Part shown: positions 36,684 through 52,043 of the stretch, piece by piece | How positions within the stretch are numbered: position 1 is the stretch's first letter | How the letters are laid out: each line of letters opens with the position of its first letter | Assembly (NCBI GenBank): GCA_029641185.1 | Contig: JAPWGK010000012.1 | Span: 1,240,001 to 1,304,000 of the forward strand | Length of the DNA: 64,000 nucleotides | Reading direction: 5' to 3' | Source: Pseudofabraea citricarpa | Taxonomy: Eukaryota > Ascomycota > Leotiomycetes > Helotiales > Dermateaceae | The notes under the pieces: model-generated | The model's database searches: none | Told to the model about the DNA's origin: nothing | Seen by the model: the letters and a program-made list of their open reading frames with translations, nothing else | Position numbers and translations under genes: made by a program

Positions 36684-36882
36684 TATATTATAAAATCTAG
36701 GATTAGGTAATTTATTATATAAGGGATTAGGATAACTAAGGTAGTCTACTTAATAATAAGTATTATTCTTATATAAATACACTCTTTCTTATAATCTCTC
36801 GCTCCTCCTAATTAGATAATATAAATTATACTTTTTACGCTTTCTTAATTACTTAAACTAACTCTACTTTTATTATATAATA
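36684..36882 (+). mobile_element. Solo LTR, same family as the Gypsy element at the right edge
   Basis: 199 bp that align without any gap to 59270..59468, starting TATATTATAAAATCTAGG and ending near CTCTACTTTTA.TATATAATA. Differences seen are mainly C/T or G/A transitions, as RIP would give. No internal retroelement sequence adjoins this copy, so it is probably a solo LTR or a fragment. Confidence 0.75.
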
Positions 36883-37267
36883 GTTATAAGCCTAGCTTAT
36901 AATTAAAGCTTCCTAAAATCACGTTTAAATTATAAGAAAGCTAGAGAATAATTATTCTTAAGTTTAGAATCTATTATTATTATTATAACCTCTAAAATTA
37001 ACTAATAGAAAGCTAAAAAGATCTTTTTAAAAGATTATAACTTATAACCCGACTAGTTCCTTTAATTCTATTACTAAGCTTATATAAGGTATATCTAAGA
37101 GCTTATAAACCTAGATACTATAGATATAAAAAGCGTAAATATTAACCCTCTTATATAAGTATTAATTATTAATAAGCTTATTAATAAGAGAATAATACTT
37201 AATTAATAATTATACTTAGATTAGGTAGTAATTAATAAGCTTTCTAGACTAGAACCTAGCCTACTAT

Positions 37268-37571
37268 TATAATAGGGTTATATACTCGATTTTATTACTT
37301 TCTTTACTTTTATAAGAAGTTATTATTACCTTAGGTACTACTACGTAAGGGTTTTATAAGTATTCTTTAAGCGTTCTAAGAGCTATATACTATTATTTAT
37401 ACTTTACTAGGATAATAAATTAACTACTTCTTTTATCTCCTACCTTTATAACTATTAATTCGATTACTAAATATACCTTATACGTAGTTATATATATTAT
37501 ATTAGTTACTAGTTATATTTATAGTATTATAGATTCGGATATATCCTAATATTTATCGCCTTATTATATTA
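37268..37571 (+). mobile_element. 304-bp element, copy 1
   Basis: Copy of a 304-bp repeat also found at 50465..50768 and 52044..52347. It begins TATAATAGGGTTATATACTCG and ends near CGCCTTATTATATTA. The termini are roughly inverted (see copy 3), fitting a MITE; a solo LTR is the alternative. Its flanks share nothing with those of the other copies. Confidence 0.7.
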
Positions 37572-39399
37572 GTAACTTATATAAGGACTTTAAATAATAA
37601 CAGATATAAACTAGATTATAACTTATAATATTAATATAATAAGCTTATTTAGTATTAACCTTCGATAATAGACTAAGCTCTTAAAGTACTCGAAATATAA
37701 TTATACGATTGCTAGTAGAGGTAGCTAGAGATATTAAAACCTACGAATATAATCGACTATTAAATATATAAGGTATTAATCCGAGTTATTTTATAAGCTA
37801 GATACTTAATAGTAAATATAAAAGATAATACTAAAGTACTTAGAAGATTAGGAGCTTATAATAAATAATAAGTAACGGTTAGAATAATACGATAATATAG
37901 AGGTTAAAGTTCTTAGGGAGGTAAAATAACTAGAATAATAGGAATATTAGAAGGATTAGGAACTTATAAAAGATAAGAGATAGTTATAATTATAAGAATA
38001 TATAACTTTAGGGGTTATCTAGAGGTATATAAGTACGTATATTACTAGGGGTATTAAGACTATTATTAGAATAGTAAAGGTATATCTTTATAAGCCTTAG
38101 TCTAGGTAAAAGGTATAATATCTAGAGTTAGAGGAAGATCGAAAGAGATATTATAATAGTAAGTATTAAGAAGACCCTAAGAGCTAGAGATTAGAAGGAT
38201 ATAAGGCTCTAGTATTTCTATTTATAGATAATAGTTTTAAGAAATAATCTTAATCTTAGTATAAGTATAAAGCGAGTAATTATATTAGACTAGATAAGAT
38301 CTTACTAAAAGCTTAGGCTAAGATAGAGGAGCTTCTAATTAGTACTAGTAGGTATAGATTATACTTAAAGCTAGAGAATATAAGAGGATAAGAGGAGTAA
38401 TATATTATTATACTAGAAAGAGGATTATTAATTAGTTAATTAGTCGTCTTTTTATTTATTTTTAGTTTATTTTATTTAGTTAATTAATAAAGTTTATATT
38501 ATTTATATTATTATTTATTTTCTAATTAACTTTATAAGGTAGATACTACTTATAATTTAGTATAAGTATTCCCCTAGTCTATTAAGATTATTATAAAGAT
38601 TATATTTATTATAATAGTATCTTAATAAGAAGATAATATTCTTAAGTTTAGATCCTAATTACCTCCTACTTATACTAAGTTTCCTATAATAATAAGTCTA
38701 ATATAAAGAGTATATAAGAATCGAAGCTATTTGCCTATCTAATACCTAATCGAAAACGTAATACTAGGACTCTCTAAAACTTAGGACCTAGGCTCTAGAG
38801 TATAAACGAAACTAAGTTCGAATACTTAAATAAGAAATTAGTTATCTTAGAAGGGCCTAAGGGTAAGTAAGAAGTATAATATAGTTAGTAAAATAAAAGT
38901 ATAAAAGTAGTAAAATAATAGCTACTTATTTCTAGGAAAATTAATATAAAAAAAGTAAACCTTATATTATATCTAATTATAATATTAATTTTATTCTTTC
39001 GGAAATACGTAGTAAAAGTAAATAATAGAAACTTAGAAGTAAGGCTTTCTTATTTAGGTTATATTAATAGATATATATAGTTTTAAGTTATTTTCTTTAT
39101 ATCTAATATTTTAATAATATAAGACTAAGAGGAATCTAATCTTATCTTATAACCTATTTCTTAAAGCTACGTACTACGTATATATAAAAGGTAAATATTA
39201 GGTAAAATAAAAGCCCTAGATATTTAGCTAGAAAAACTTTTACTTAGTTTTTCTAATTATTCTATAATTTATAACTTATTATTATCTTATTTAATCCTCT
39301 CTTAGTACTCGCTTAGTACTTAACTTAAGCTTATATAACTCTAATCTAGTATTATAATATTACCTTAAGAATACTCTCTTATTACTAACCCTTCTCCCT
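37572..39399. other. RIP-degraded sequence, family unknown
   Basis: AT-rich with + strand coding-like stretches (about 37.6-38.4 kb) rich in E, K, R and L that resemble the charged tail of a DNA-transposon transposase, but no catalytic motif could be found. I make no family call. Confidence 0.4.
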
Positions 39400-42300
39400 T
39401 ACTCGTTCCTTCTTATAAACAAAAATAAAAGAAGAAAAGAAAGCTCTTAATATCTTTTTTAGACTTATTAAGCTTAGGAACTCTACCTAGTATAGGTATT
39501 CCTAGTAAGAAAGGAAAATAGATAATTATCTAGCCTAAGGTAATATATAAAATTATATAGGTTATTTTAAAGGTTCGCCCTCCTAGTTTTACTAGTACTT
39601 CTCTCTTTAAAAAGATAAAGGCTACTAAATTTATCTAATACTATAAACGGATAATACTTAATAGAGGTTTTTCTAATATAAAGCTAGTTCTTAGATACCC
39701 TAACTACTATTACTTATTAGTTTATCTTTATACTAAAGTATTAGATAGCTTTAAGTAAAGAAATTAAGCTACTTTTAAGAAAGTATTCCTAGAGGAATAA
39801 GCTAATTATAACTCTAAGTAACTTTAATATACTATTAAGTTCTTAAATACTTTAGTTAATTATCTAAAAGAAGGTATAGCTAAAATCTTAGAATTCCTAA
39901 AGATATATAAGCTAAGCTCTAAGCGACTACTTAGTAATAGCTAATTAAGCTCTTATAAATAAGCACGTAAGCTTCTCTCTAGCCTTCCTAAAAACTATAT
40001 CCTTATTATTATAAAGAAGAAAAAGATTAAGTATAATAAACTAAGAACTTTTATATTTACTAAGATCTATAAGTTTACTAAGACTTATACTCGAGCTAAG
40101 AAGGATCTTACTTACTTACTTAAATAGGATAATAATAATACTATTATTATTAATAAGTTACTAGACTTCTAGTTATATAATAATCTAAATAAGACCTTTA
40201 ATCTAACTACTCTCTTTATACTAGTAGTTAGTAACCTTATATAAACTATTATAACTCTTAGTATAATACTTAGTAATATAACTATAAAGATATAAGCCTC
40301 TAAAGCGGCTCCTAATTATAATAAGATTAATAATATTACTAATATAATAGCTAAGATATTATTAGAAGATTATATTACCTTTAAGATTATTATAATTAAG
40401 TACTAGAAAGAGAAAGTAAGCTACCTACTATTACTAGTAAAGGTAATACTAGAGTTAATATATTAGAGATTAAGTTTTATAATAATAAGCTAGAGTTACT
40501 TAAGTAATATAATAATTATAATATTAAAGAGAAGGTTAATAAGATATATTATATAATAGAAGTATATAACTATAAGTATAATTCGAGTTATATAATAGGT
40601 ATAAATCCTAGTACTAGTATTTATATTAGTACTTTATAAACTAGCTATTAATAGTCTAACTTTATAGATTAAGATTATATTTATTAGTATTATAATAAGC
40701 GCTTTTATTTCTCTAGTAACTACCTAATACTTGCCTATTATATAAAGATTAGAATCGTTTATAAAGATAAGAGTAATAGCTAGGTATATCCTAGACCTAT
40801 AAGATCTAGTTTAGTATCCTTTCGAAAAGCTAAAATATCTTAAGATATCCTTACTAAAGAGTAATATTTATATTATAATAATAATAAGATCCCTTATTAT
40901 AATTAATTTAAGATACTTTAGCTTAAGAAGAATATAAAGACCGAATCTAATATTAATATTAAGGCAAGTAAATATAAGCTTACTAAGATCTATAAATATA
41001 AGAAGAAAGATATTATAACTAGCTTTATTAGTATATAAGATAATATTATAACTCTCTAGTATATAATACTAGTTACTAAATTTAAAGAAGAGCTAGACTC
41101 TTACTATTAGTTATAGCTAGTTATAATAAGTAAAAATAATAAGATTAAGTAAATTATACTTAATACTCTTATTATTATACTTATAAGCCTAAGAGGTACC
41201 CTAGTAGTTACTAATATCTTTAGGAAGACTAAGTTAAGTATAAGTATCTAAAAGAATACTAAGAAACTAGAAAGAATTATTAAGTTTATTACTCTAGTAT
41301 CTAGAATTATAGATTTAGATATTTTAGAGTAAGTATTTTACTAACACGAACTAATCGATACTAAGATATCTAGATATAATAAGGAGCTCCTAAGTACTTA
41401 GGGAACTCTTATTAAGAACTTAACGTAACTAGGCCTAGATAATAATAAGATCTTAGAGGCTATTAAAGCTAAGGAGAAGAAGGAATATAAGCCTTATATC
41501 TTATAAGCTAAGATACTTAAAATATAATATATAATTATAAATTAGATAATTATACTTATATATAAATAAGCTTTTATTTTTAATTAAATAAACCTAGCTT
41601 AAGTTATAAGAATTAGTTATTATTAACTTCTAAGTAATACGATTTAAATTAATATACTAAAGGTTAAAGAGCTAGGACTTTATATAAGTATAAGCTTTCT
41701 TATATAAAGTATAACTACTAGAGTTAATATTCTATTATATTATATTAATAGCTTATACTTACTAGTTATTATTTATAGTTATAATAATTAGAAAGTTAAT
41801 ATAAGTAATAGGTATAATAGATATAAGTACTAAGATTAATATTATAACCTATAATATCTAGAGAAAAGCTAGCCTTAGTATTAGAGAAAAGAAGAATCTT
41901 ATAACTATTAATTATAAGAGGATATCTTAAGTAATTCTTAGGGTTTATAATAATATATAGCTAGATATTAGTAATATATAGGTAACCTTATATATCTATA
42001 TAATATAATAATTAGGCTATAACTTAGTACTTAGGTAACTATTTATATATAAGATAAGAGCGAGCTTAGAATAAGACTTAAAAAAGAATTATAAGATATA
42101 AATTATAACTAATAATAATATTAGTAAGATCAAGCTTTTATATTTTCGTATTATTACTTGTAAGTTTAAGACCTAAGTAATATAATAATAAGATCTAGAG
42201 GATAACTCGGATTCTAAGAGTAACTTAGAAAACTAGGTATCGATTTATTATAAGAAGAATAAGTTAGGAGATATATAAATAAATCTCTTAAATATATATA

Positions 42301-45300
42301 AGGAATCTTATTAGAGGAGAAAAGAGATAAGCCTAATATAAGGAAAATAATAGAAGGTTATAATATACTTATAAATATAAACGTAAATAAGAAGGCTAGT
42401 ATTCTATTATATTTATTATTAAGATAAGAGAAATATAAGAAGATTTAAGGAATACTTAAGCTAGGTTATAAGCTTAAGAAAGCTTTCTTAGTTAAAGCTC
42501 TAAGACTTAAGAAAGCTTAATAAGTACTTACTAGAAGCTTACTAAGTACTTTATTAGTTCTCTTAGAGAGCTTAATACTAGAAAGTAAGCCTAAGATATC
42601 TAAGAGTAAAAGGATAATAAGAGTAACTTTATAAAATCCTCTCTTCCTAAAAAGTAGTTTATATAATACTAGTTTTAAAGGGATATTAAGATTATAAGTA
42701 TTTTATAAAGGTATAATACTCCCTTCTTTTAAGATAAAATATAAAAGAGAAATCTTAACTTTTTATAAGTAAAAGGCCTAAAAGATAAGACCTATAAATC
42801 TTAGAGGAGATATAAGAGTTAAGCTATCTAATCTTAATAACTAGGAGGAAGTTATTAAGTTAATAAAAAAGCTACTAGTTATTCTAGGTCCTTATAATAA
42901 CTAGTTCGAGCCTTAATATACGAAGTTTCTAAAAGGCTAAAAACTTATATTAGAGAGAATATAAGACTTATTTATAGGTAATATATTAACCTTAAAAGAG
43001 AAAGAGGTATTCTAAGAGATATTTTATAATAAGAAAAAAGGATTCTCGTTCGATTAATTAGAGAAAGAACTTATAAAGCTAGAAGTTACTAAGTTATAAG
43101 AAATTAGGATAATATTATATAAAGTATAATAGGTATAAAACTTTCTAATTACTAAGAGGCTTTATAAGATTATATATAAGATAATAAGCGAGCGTATTAC
43201 TAATAATATACTAGAAAGTTATTATAAGTCGTATAAAAACCTATAATTCCTAGTTATAAAGAAAAAGCCGAATAAGTATAAACTTATAGGTATAGCTATA
43301 AAATATAATATAATAATAATTAGAGATATTAATCTTTCTTTATTAGTAGATTCTTTTATAAAAGAGTTTATATACCTCTAGATTATTAGCTTAATCGATT
43401 TATTCTTTAGCTATAACTAGATCTTATTAGTCAAGTAAAATAAAGACTTAATCGCTTTCTTTATAAATATTATTAGACTACTAAGGGTTATTATTCTTAT
43501 ATAAGAGTATAATAAATTTAGTAGCTTAGTTTATACGTATTATATCTAAAGTACTCTTTTTCTTAAATCCTTATATTATTAAATTATTCCTTAATAATAT
43601 TAGTATTAAAGACTCTTATTTATAATATAATAATAAAGAAGTTCTTCTAGGAGTTTAATAATTTATAATAGAATATATATAAAACCTTAGTAAGATATTA
43701 CTTAAGCTTAAGAGGGTAGGTTTAATTATTAGTCCTAAGTCTAAGTTTTATATAAAGGGTATTAAAGTTATTAGATTCGTTTATAACCCTAAGAGTAAAT
43801 CGCTTATTAATATAAAGATTATAAAGCTAGTTAATTAGCTAGATCTAACTAATATAAAAGAGGTTTATATCTTCTTAGGAATTTATATATATTATTATAT
43901 CTAGGTTAAAACTTTTATACTTATTATAAAGTTATTATATAATTTATTAAAAAAGAATATAATATTTAAGTAAGATAAGAGGTATTAGAAGGCTAAACTA
44001 AAGCTTATTAAGATATTAGTAAAAGCTTCTTATCTTATTATAATTAACTATAAGCTTAGAGTAAGAATAATTTATATTACTATTAATATAAGTCTAGATA
44101 GCTAGAGAAGTATATTCTCTTAGGATAATAAAGATAAGAAGAGGTATCTAAGTAAGTATAAGTTAGAGATATAAAATCTAGCTAAGTATAACTATAATAC
44201 TACTAAATATAAGTATAAAGGTATTCTTAAGATACTTAAGAAAATAAAAGAATATATTATTAGAGTATATTTTACTCTTAAGATAAATACTAATATACTT
44301 ATTACTTAGCTTAATAATATTACTTTAGATATACCTAGTATATTATTAATAAGATAGATTACCTAGATTTAGTTATTTAACTTTAAGGTTATATATATAC
44401 CTAGTAAGAAGAATAAAGCTATAAATATATTATCTTATTATCTTATTATAAAAAAGGAACTTAAAGATAAAAAGTAAGAAGAAGAGATTAATAATTATAT
44501 TATCTTCTAACTTAGCTCTCTTTAAATAATACTTATTTTAAGATCTTATACTTCGCTAAATACTAAAATAAGTATTATCTTCTAGGTAAGTAAAACCTTA
44601 AGTTAAAATAAATTATAATATTTCTTATAACTCTTAAGAGACTAGCTAATATTAGAGACGAAGAATAATTAGTATTTTAATAGTATATTATAGGATTCTA
44701 AGTATACTAAAGCGTATTATAATAGAGACTTACTAGGAGTAAGTATAAATAATATATTATTAATAATCTGAAAGAATAAGTAGTATTATTAAGAACTTAT
44801 ATAATAAAGAGGTATATAAGAGATAAGAGATAATATATATAAAGGTAATAAAGTATTACTTCTAGAGAGATATTATAAGTAAGTAAAGGTATATATAATA
44901 TTATATCCCTAGTATTAATTTAGGTTATATAATATTACTTATAAGATAATTTATATAACTAGAGTATTATATATATATTATAAATAATATCTAGATATTA
45001 TTAATCTCTTATTAAGTATAAGGAAGTCTTTTATTATTAATACGTATAAGAAGATATTAGATATAATTATAAGACGTATTATCTCTAAGGTAAATTTTAC
45101 TTATATTATTACTTTTATTAAAAAGGATATTCTTTATATCTATAATATATTTAAGATTCTTATTATTAATAGAAGGTCTAAGAACTAGGAAAGCCTTAAT
45201 AATCTTATATCTAAGCTTAAGTTTATTAAGGTATAAGTAAGTACTTATAATTCTTATACTTAAGACTTAATCGAAAGAAGCTACTTTAATATAAAAGTAG

Positions 45301-46400
45301 CCCTCTCTAAGATTATAAATAGGATATTTAAGAACTAGCTAAGGTATATTAAGAAGGTCTATTTTATAAATAATATTATAATAAGGGCTCTTATAAGGCT
45401 TACTATATTCTATTTATAGTTTAGCTTTAAGATTATACTTACTATTAAAAGCAAGTACTTAATATAATAGTATCTAAGGTAGGACCTAATTAAGAAAATA
45501 AATAAAAAGTCTTTAATTACTTTACGTATTAAGTAACTTAAAATCTATAATAAATATATACTAGAGGTCCTACTAATAAAATAATATAAACGCTAAGAAT
45601 CGAAAGAAGCTACTAACTATAATTATATCTTATAAAAAGAATTACTCTTTAAAGAGGATATTATTCTTATATTTAATATTATATAGGAAGCTAATATATT
45701 AAAATAATAAGCGCTTAATTTTAGGTAAAGAAGCTTATATATAATTTTAAAGGCTAATAATAAGAAGGGTACCTATTAGCTTAGTAAAATAAATATAACT
45801 CCCCTTTATAGTACTTATATAAGATATAAATTAAAGAAATTTATTTAAAGAGAAGGTATTTATATTTCTACTAATAATATTAAGCCTTCTAAAGACAAGG
45901 CTATTATTAGAGTACTAATATATTCAGACCTTAGAGACCTTAATAAGCCCTTACTAAGCCCTAAGATAAAGCTTACTAGTAACTTACCCGGTCCTTTAAA
46001 AGTACTTATATAGCTATAAGAATAATCTAATAATCCTAGGCTAACTTCCTAAATACTAGCTAGGATAGGTTAATAAGATAATATATAAGAAACCTCTTTA
46101 GAGGAAGCTAATAATAATAAGATTAATATAATTATTAAAGATACTAAAAAAGAAGTACTAGAAGGAGCTCTTATTATATAATCCTAAGTAATTATATAAG
46201 CTACTTATATAAAAGAGATTTTTAGATAATAAAAACTTAATAAATAATAAGAATTAATTCTATATAAAAAGAAGCTAATAGTAATAATAGGGTAAGAAAT
46301 TAGTTATAATATACTAATAATAATATATAAAGAACTAAGAGTAAAACGCTCCTCTCTAGGGTATCTTCTTTATCTATAATCTAATTCGTAGTATTTTAAT
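39400..46400 (+). mobile_element. Ty3/Gypsy LTR retrotransposon remnant 1 (RIP-degraded gag-pol)
   Basis: About 7 kb read on the + strand through many RIP stops. Order fits Gypsy: a gag-like region about 39.55-40.15 kb, then a reverse-transcriptase core about 43.2-43.9 kb (including the RDINLSLLVDSF segment that follows the family's RDA.LPP motif), RNase H about 43.95-44.45 kb ending in a VIYIPSKKNKAINILS-type tail, and integrase about 44.9-45.7 kb with a YNSYTQDLIERSYFNIKV segment corresponding to the conserved HP..NG.IER region. No intact frame remains. LTR ends were not located. Confidence 0.8.
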
Positions 46401-46899
46401 ACCTAGTATTTTAAAGGAAGAATTATATTCGGTTTAAGGTTTAAATATCTTTTAGTAACTCCTCTTATTTAATACTTTACTAACAAATTTCCTTTTATAT
46501 TATTATTATTATTTTTATATATTATTCGTTTAAGTTTGATTTTATTTTCTTAATTTAAGTATTATTTCTCTATTTAAATTTCTTTTTTATAGTTAGAGGA
46601 CGACTAATATATAAGAGGAAAAAAAAGAGAATCCTTAAATTATAAAAAGTTCTTTAGGGATTAGAAGCTATAATAAGACTTTAAAAGTCTTTACTAAGTA
46701 TATATTAAGTATTCTAGGTACTATTAATAAGTCTACCTAGGTAATTCTTTAAATAGTTTTAAATAAAATTTATATAAATATAAGATACGAATATTATAAA
46801 TTATTAAGTAAAATAATACTTTAATTCTATAAGTATAAATCTATTTATCTATCTAAACGTATAACTATATATAAGACTAGATATTAAAAAATAAGAATA

Positions 46900-49140
46900 C
46901 CTAAACCTAGAAATAATTTATTATTATAAACGCTTAAGTAAAAACTTTATAAGAGTAAAATACGAAAGGATTTCTTACTAGGACTCCTAGATCGTACGTA
47001 AAGTCTCCTTAGTAGACTCCTTAAACTTATTAAAATTATTATAAAGACAGATTAACTTATCTTAACTATTATTATTACTAGGTTTAGTAAAGGTAATAGT
47101 AAAGGTAAATATAAGGATAATAATAGTAGAAATATTAGTAATAAGCTTCTTCTTTATACGATTAACCTTCTTAAGGACCTCTAAAGCCTTATTATACTCT
47201 TTGTAAGCTTTATAGAGCTCTAAGTAACCCTTAGGAAATAATAGAAGATCCTTCTTATAAAAATAATTACAAATTACTAGTATAATCTATTTTAAATCGC
47301 GTATAATATTAACTAAAATCTAGAGGTCGCTTAAGTACTTATCTAATCCCTTAGTTATTTTATTCTTTCTATTCTTAGTATTATAAAGATAATATAATAC
47401 GAATATCTTATTTCGAATCTTAAGAATAAAGATATCTAGCTTATTAAGGTACTCGGGTTAGGATAATATTAGCTAAGATTATATAAGTTAGGAATAAATT
47501 ACTTATACGAATATAATACTTTAAGTAATTAGAACTAATAATATAAGAATAATATCTATTATTTAAAGGATAAGAATAATTAAGTAATATAATAAGTATA
47601 AAGAAAGCTCTCTTAATATAAAGAGAATATAGGAACGGTTTTATAAGAGCTTTTAGCTCTCTAGAAGATAATAAAAAAGTAAAGATAATATTAGAAGTAT
47701 TATAATATAATCGCTTTAAAGGCGAAAAGATCTAGTTATTATTAGGACTAGAAGAATATTTTAGAGTACTTTTTAGGTATATAAGGATCTCTTACTAAGA
47801 GTATATTTTATAAGATAAGAAAATAAAAAGAGATTCTTCTTTTTCTTCTTCTTTCTAGTTATTATCTTTATTATAAGAATTACTATTAATATTTATATTT
47901 ATATCCTTAGCCTGTTAATTAATAGCTTTATTAATACGATTAAAGTCGCTAGTATTAAAAGGGTTAATATCTTTATTAACTAAAGAAGTAATAATATCCT
48001 TAGAAATACCTATATTATCCTTTAGATCTATAACTAGGTTCTTTAAAGTTATAATCTTATTATCCTTCTCTTTTACTAAGAAAGGTAGGTATAACTTAAC
48101 CTAATAATATAACTACTTACGCTTCTTAACTAGAATATTAGATTAGTCTTCTCTTAATCTAGTTAGAATAACAGGTAATATAATCCTAGTATTAGAAGTA
48201 AGAGGCTAGGTTAAAGCCTAACTTTATAATTAAGTCTAATAACTAGGAGTTAAAATACTAGTAGATAAAAAGCTTATATTACTTAATAATTAACTACCTT
48301 TTAACTTAGGAGTTATTAAAATAATTTTCTTAATTATAGAGTCTAAGTATTACTCTAAACTATAAACTTAATCTTCTAGGATAATATCTATAAACTTTAA
48401 AAGCTTCTTCTAAATAAACTTAAGATTACTAGTAATAACTTTCTTCTTTTAATAAATATAAAATAAGTTCTTTATATTATATATTAAGTTCTATAAATAC
48501 TTAGTTAGTACTTAGTAAGATCTTATTAAATAGAAGGATAAACTTACTAGAAGGTAATTAATAAACTAGAGCTTTTTTTCTTACTTCTTAGTATAAAAGC
48601 TTTTCTATAAAGCTAAGATCTTTTTTAAGCGGTCGTAAAAATATTTTCTCGCTTTTAACTTATTCTTATTTAAGAAGTTAAATAAAATATTAGGTATAAT
48701 CTCTTTCTTATCTTCCTAACTTAGAACTTCCTCCTAAGGTTAAAGTTAGTAGCCGGATAATAAATAATAAGGCTAGGGAACTTATAAAAATAGGTATAGA
48801 TTTTATAAAAGTAATATAATAAGACTTATAAATAATAATTAGATAATTATAATACTCTAGTAAAGGATTTCGAGTACTATTAGGTAAACCTAATTTATAA
48901 TATATATTTTTTAGTACCTAAAGCGAGTCTTTTTCTAGAAATATATTATATAAAATTTTAAAGATAAAAGTTATTATTTTATCTTTATTATTAAGTATAT
49001 TAAATAAGAAGTAATTATACTCTAGGATTATAAGAGTCTTAGCTTATTACTAGGCTACTTTACTAATAGCCTTTTATTTTATAGGTTATATATTCTTAGG
49101 ATTATTAGAGATAACCGAATTATTAAAGGTAAAAAGGTAT
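46900..49140 (-). pseudogene. RIP-degraded minus-strand coding remnant, family unknown
   Basis: On the minus strand one frame gives long coherent stretches broken only by TAA/TAG of RIP type: around 49.1-48.8 kb (with FKILYNIFLEKDSL and NSTRNPLLEYYNYLIIIY) and around 47.5-46.95 kb (with KGYLELYKAYKEYNKALEVL and FNKFKESTKETLRTI). The second block is Lys/Glu/Leu-rich and probably helical or coiled-coil. It opposes the Gypsy and Copia pol genes and matches neither. No transposase or reverse-transcriptase motif found. Confidence 0.45.
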
Positions 49141-50464
49141 TCGAGTAAGCCTAGCTTTATATAAAGTTTATACTAATACTCTACTACTAGCTTAAAGATA
49201 GCTTATCGTTTAATAAGATAAAGCTTATTCTTAAGCTTATTAAGAGTATTATATAAGATAATAAAATCTAAGGGTATTAGAACTAAGTTAAAATATACGC
49301 TTATTAACTTATTAGTATTTATAACTATCTTCTCTTTTAGGATAAAGATAGTTTATATAAGAGTTAGCTTAGGCCTAGATATAATAATTTAGGGCGTATA
49401 CTTATTTAAAGTAATAAGTATCCTTATAGTTACTTAGTATACGAAATACTTTAATAAAATACTACCTATCTTTTATAAGGTAGTCTAGTAAAACTTTTAT
49501 AAAATAAGATAAAGTAGAGAACTTATATAAAGGGATACTAGTATATATATTATCTTTTATTATAATAATAGATCCTTATATTTAGTATAAGCGCTTATAA
49601 TTAATTATACGAACTCTTATTAAGCTCTTATAAAGGATAATAGAAGGAAGAAGGATAAACTTATTATATTAAAATAATTTATAGCTAATTTCTTAGGAAT
49701 AAGATTAGGAGTTTTATACTTAGATTAAGATTATAATATAAGGAATAATTAGTATAAAGGTAAATTAACACGTATTATTAACTTATATAATAAGATTAGT
49801 AATAAATAGTTTAAGAACTAGAGACGAAGATTATAAAAGGATTTACTAGGTCTAAAAGAGAAGAAGTAAATATATTAGAGACCGAAAAAAGAGAATAATA
49901 AAGACTTAGTAAGATATTATAAAATTAGAGTTATAAAGGTATTTTATTTTAGTTCGAATAAAGAAAGTAAAAGAATTTATAGGTAGGAGGCGATTTAGCT
50001 AAAGTACCTTTTTTTTATATAATAAAAGATAAGTATTATAATTATAGTTAAAAGGAAGAATATAATATTAAATTAATTTTTAGAAGGTAAGGATAATAAA
50101 TATTAGAGTTTATAATATATCTAAACGAAAAGAAAAGAGAATTATAGCTTTATATCTTAAGTTAAGGGATTTTCTATAGTTAAAACGCTTGGTTTTATAC
50201 TAAGAATAATAATTCCTATAGGAGATCTAAGCTAAGAATAACTTAACCGGTTATTAAGAGTATTTATTAGAGGAATACGAGTTTATTTATTATAAGGGAA
50301 AGTAATCTAAGAGTTATAAGATTATCTTTTAAGAGATAATTAAAAGAGCGGATTATAATAGCCTAGAGTTATAAGAGATATATATCTTATACCTTAACTT
50401 TAATTTATTAAAGATAAGGGATACCTAATAGTATTATAAGAAAGGCTATTATATAGGGGACGAA

Positions 50465-50768
50465 TATAATAGGGTTATATACTCGATTTTATTACTTTCT
50501 TTACTTTTATAAGAAGTTATTATTATCTTAGGTATTATTACGTAAAAGCTTTGCAAGTACTTTTTAAGCGTTCTAGGAGTTATATACTATTATTTATACT
50601 TTACTAGGATAGTTAATTAACTACTTTTTTTGCCTTCTATCTTTATAACTATTAATTCGATTACTAAATATATTTTATATATAGTTATATATATTATATT
50701 AGTTACTAGTTATATTTATAGTATTATAGATTCGGATACGCCCTAATATTTATTACCTTATTATACTA
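50465..50768 (+). mobile_element. 304-bp element, copy 2
   Basis: Second copy, closing unit A of the tandem duplication. Same length as copies 1 and 3 by anchor alignment. It retains a few TpG/GCA sites (TTTGCAAG near 50549) that copy 1 and copy 3 have lost. Confidence 0.75.
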
Positions 50769-52043
50769 GCTTAAAGATAGCTTGTCATTTAATAAGATAA
50801 AGCTTATTCTTAAGCCTATTAAGAGTATTATATAAGATAATAAAATCTAAGGGTATTAGAATTAAGTTAAAGTATACGCTTACTAACTTGTTAGTATTTA
50901 TAACTATCTTCTCCTCTAGAATAAAGATAATCTATATAAGAGTTAGCTTAGGCCTAGATATAATAATTTAGGGCGTATACCTATTTAAAGTAGTAAGTAT
51001 CCTTATAGTTACTTAATATATAGAATATCTTAATAAAATACTACCTATCTTTTATAAGGTAATTTAGTAAAACTTTTATAAAATAAGATAAAGTAAAGAA
51101 CTTATATAAAAGGATACTAGTATATATATTATCTTTTATTATAATAATAAGTCCTTATATTTAATATAAGCGCTTATAATTAATTATATAAACCCTTATT
51201 AAGCTCTTATAAAGGATAATAAGAGGAAGAAGAATAAACTTATTATATTAAAATAATCTATAGCTAGTTTCTTAGGAATAAGATTAGGAGTTTTATACTT
51301 AGATTAAGGCTATAATATAAGGAATAATTAGTATAAAGATAGATTAATACGTATTATTAACTTATATAATAAGATTAATAATAGATAGTTTAAGAACTAA
51401 AGACGAAGATTATAAAAGGACTTACTAGGTCTAAAAGAGGAGAAGTAAATATATTAGAGACTAAAAGAAGAGAATAATAAAGACTTAGTAAGGTATTATA
51501 AAGTTAGAGTTATAAAGGTATTTTATTTTAGTTCGAATAAAGGAAGCGAAGGAATTTATAGGTAGAAGGTAATTTAACTAGAGTATCTTTTTTTCGTATA
51601 ATAAAAGATAGGTATTATAACTATAATTAAAAGGAAGAGTATAATATTAAATTAATTTTTAGAAGGTAAAGATAATAAATATTAGAATTTATAGTATATT
51701 TAAACGAAGAGAAAGGAGAATTATAATTTTATATCTTAAGTTAAGGGATTTTTTATAATTAAAACGCTTAATTTTATACTAAGAGTAATAATTCCTATAA
51801 GAGATTCGAGCTAAGAATAACTTAACCGGTTATTAGAAGTATTTATTAGAAGAATATAAGTTTATTTATTATAAGGGAAAGTAATCTAAGAGTTATAAGA
51901 TTATCTTTTAGGAGATAATTAAAAAAGCGAATTATAATAGTCTAGAGTTATAGGAGATATATATCTTATACCCTAACTTTAATCTATTAAAAATAAGAGA
52001 TACCTAATAGTATTATAAGAAAGGCTATTATATAAGAGACGAA

